Positions 63,413 through 64,000 of a stretch of DNA of 64,000 nt are shown piece after piece; position 1 is the first letter of the stretch, and each line of letters opens with the position of its first letter. A program made the translations under genes and the position numbers. Below the pieces are notes generated by a model. That model searched no databases. It saw nothing but the letters and a program-made list of their open reading frames with translations, and was not told the origin of the DNA. The stretch comes from Lentzea flava (lineage in GTDB: Bacteria > Actinomycetota > Actinomycetes > Mycobacteriales > Pseudonocardiaceae): NCBI RefSeq assembly GCF_014648475.1, contig NZ_BMRE01000012.1:124001-188000 (forward strand). Direction: 5' to 3'.

Positions 63413-64000
63413 ATGCCTGCAGATCTGAAGAACCGCGCGTCCGGGCAGCAGGACGCGGACTCGGTCGGCCAGTACCTGCGCGACGTCGGACGCACTCCGC
63501 TGCTGACCGCGTCCGAGGAGGTCGACCTGGCCAAGCGCATCGAGGCGGGCGTCTACGCGGCCCACCTGCTGGAGTCCGGCGACACCTCGCACGACCGCCG
63601 CGCGCTCAGGCGGATCGCCGCCGAGGGCGAGCGCGCCAAGGACCACATGATCCGCGCGAACCTGCGCCTGGTCGTGTCGGTCGCGAAAAAGCACTCGTTC
63701 CGCGGACTGCCGTTCGGGGACGTGGTGCAGGAGGGCAACCTCGGCCTGATCCGCGCGGTCGAGAAGTTCGACTACGCCAAGGGCTACAAGTTCTCCACCT
63801 ACGCGATGTGGTGGATCCGTCAGGCGATCGAAAGGGGTCTGGCCGACCAGACCCGCACGGTCCGCCTGCCGGTGCACGTCGTGGAGGAGGTCAACAAGCT
63901 CAAGCGCATCGGGCAGAAGCTGTCCACGGCGCTGGGTCGTGAGGCCACCGTCGACGAGATCGCCGTCGAGGCCAAGACTTCCGCGGCGCGCGTGCAGGAC
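63413..64000 (+). CDS. Group-2 (HrdB-related) RNA polymerase sigma factor, partial
   Basis: The first 196 residues are visible; the gene runs off the right edge. It starts with a region 1.2 motif (DSVGQYLRDVGRTPLLTASEE). It continues with regions 2.1-2.4 (IRANLRLVVSVAKKHSFRGL, FGDVVQEGNLGLIRAVEKFD, GYKFSTYAMWWIRQAIERGL) and DQTRTVRLPVHVVEEVNKL in region 3. RRLVVS-K-H and RQAIERGL differ slightly from primary sigma factors, so it is likely a group-2 factor. GGGGGG precedes the ATG at 63413. Confidence 0.88.
   Translation, partial: MPADLKNRASGQQDADSVGQYLRDVGRTPLLTASEEVDLAKRIEAGVYAAHLLESGDTSHDRRALRRIAAEGERAKDHMIRANLRLVVSVAKKHSFRGLPFGDVVQEGNLGLIRAVEKFDYAKGYKFSTYAMWWIRQAIERGLADQTRTVRLPVHVVEEVNKLKRIGQKLSTALGREATVDEIAVEAKTSAARVQD

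Noticed and set aside
1..64000. tRNA genes, CRISPR arrays, insertion sequences, phage genes and riboswitches
   Set aside because: No cloverleaf with a CCA end, regular repeat-spacer array, transposase motif or known riboswitch core was recognised on reading; short or divergent examples could be missed without a covariance-model search.

Overview
The window is chromosomal DNA from a high-GC actinomycete. GTG and TTG starts are common, genes overlap by ATGA or GTGA, and several genes look leaderless. The regulators are of actinobacterial types (a SARP/AfsR-like regulator, an RsbW-like ATPase, an ECF sigma factor with a CU044_5270-type partner, and a group-2 sigma factor). The gene mix suggests a Pseudonocardiales-type soil genus such as Lentzea, Saccharothrix or Amycolatopsis, but this is inferred from style and not from a marker gene. 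No rRNA, tRNA, CRISPR array, transposase or phage gene was found.

Left end (1-5.2 kb): an iron-controlled operon read leftwards encodes an FbpA-like lipoprotein, a two-domain permease and an FbpC-like ATPase. Coupled to it is the start of an adenylation/carrier/membrane-acyltransferase fusion that leaves the window. A DtxR/IdeR-type iron box lies upstream of the lipoprotein gene.

5.2-17.2 kb: DUF1905 protein, EEP-family phosphodiesterase, large SARP/AfsR regulator, 14-TM exporter with a fused winged-helix tail, a small monooxygenase, a two-subunit sugar (GMC) dehydrogenase, a YCII protein, and a three-gene operon of luciferase-like monooxygenase, MarR regulator and FMN reductase.

17.3-31.4 kb: AbiEii-like nucleotidyltransferase, DJ-1/PfpI protein with a divergent LysR, a LexA-type repressor, GNAT, ECF sigma plus partner, DUF4142 protein, AI-2E-type transporter, MsrA, MOSC protein, polysaccharide deacetylase, two SDR genes divergent from a TetR, an NPP1 (necrosis-inducing) secreted protein, a second GNAT, and a frameshifted remnant of a siderophore-interacting protein.

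31.4-42 kb: MerR gene divergent from a small deacetylase-like gene, argG with an ARG-box-like promoter, a decayed and an intact copy of a DUF1963-type gene, MFS exporter, two LysR genes, an EamA transporter, a secreted neutral ceramidase and an esterase behind an operator-bearing promoter.

42-54.7 kb: lipoprotein and universal stress protein, then a secreted polymer-degradation block. It holds two large multimodular GH87 (alpha-1,3-glucanase/mycodextranase) proteins and a 1024-residue subtilase, with an S9-peptidase remnant between them. Near-identical AGAGCG(C/T)TCT dyads sit upstream of the GH87 pair and of the subtilase, suggesting one shared (LacI-like) regulator. With the NPP1 protein and ceramidase, this gives a set of exported enzymes that could act on fungal or other eukaryotic cells.

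54.8-64 kb: TetR and cytochrome P450 (convergent), VOC protein divergent from a GntR with a strong shared operator, two proteins of unknown function, a two-component system with an upstream membrane gene, an RsbW-like ATPase, a CNNM/CBS (hemolysin-family) transporter and the start of a group-2 sigma factor. Gene packing is tight. Four convergent pairs overlap exactly at their stop codons (CTAG or TTAG), and several pseudogenes (SIP, DUF1963 copy 1, S9 peptidase) show local decay.
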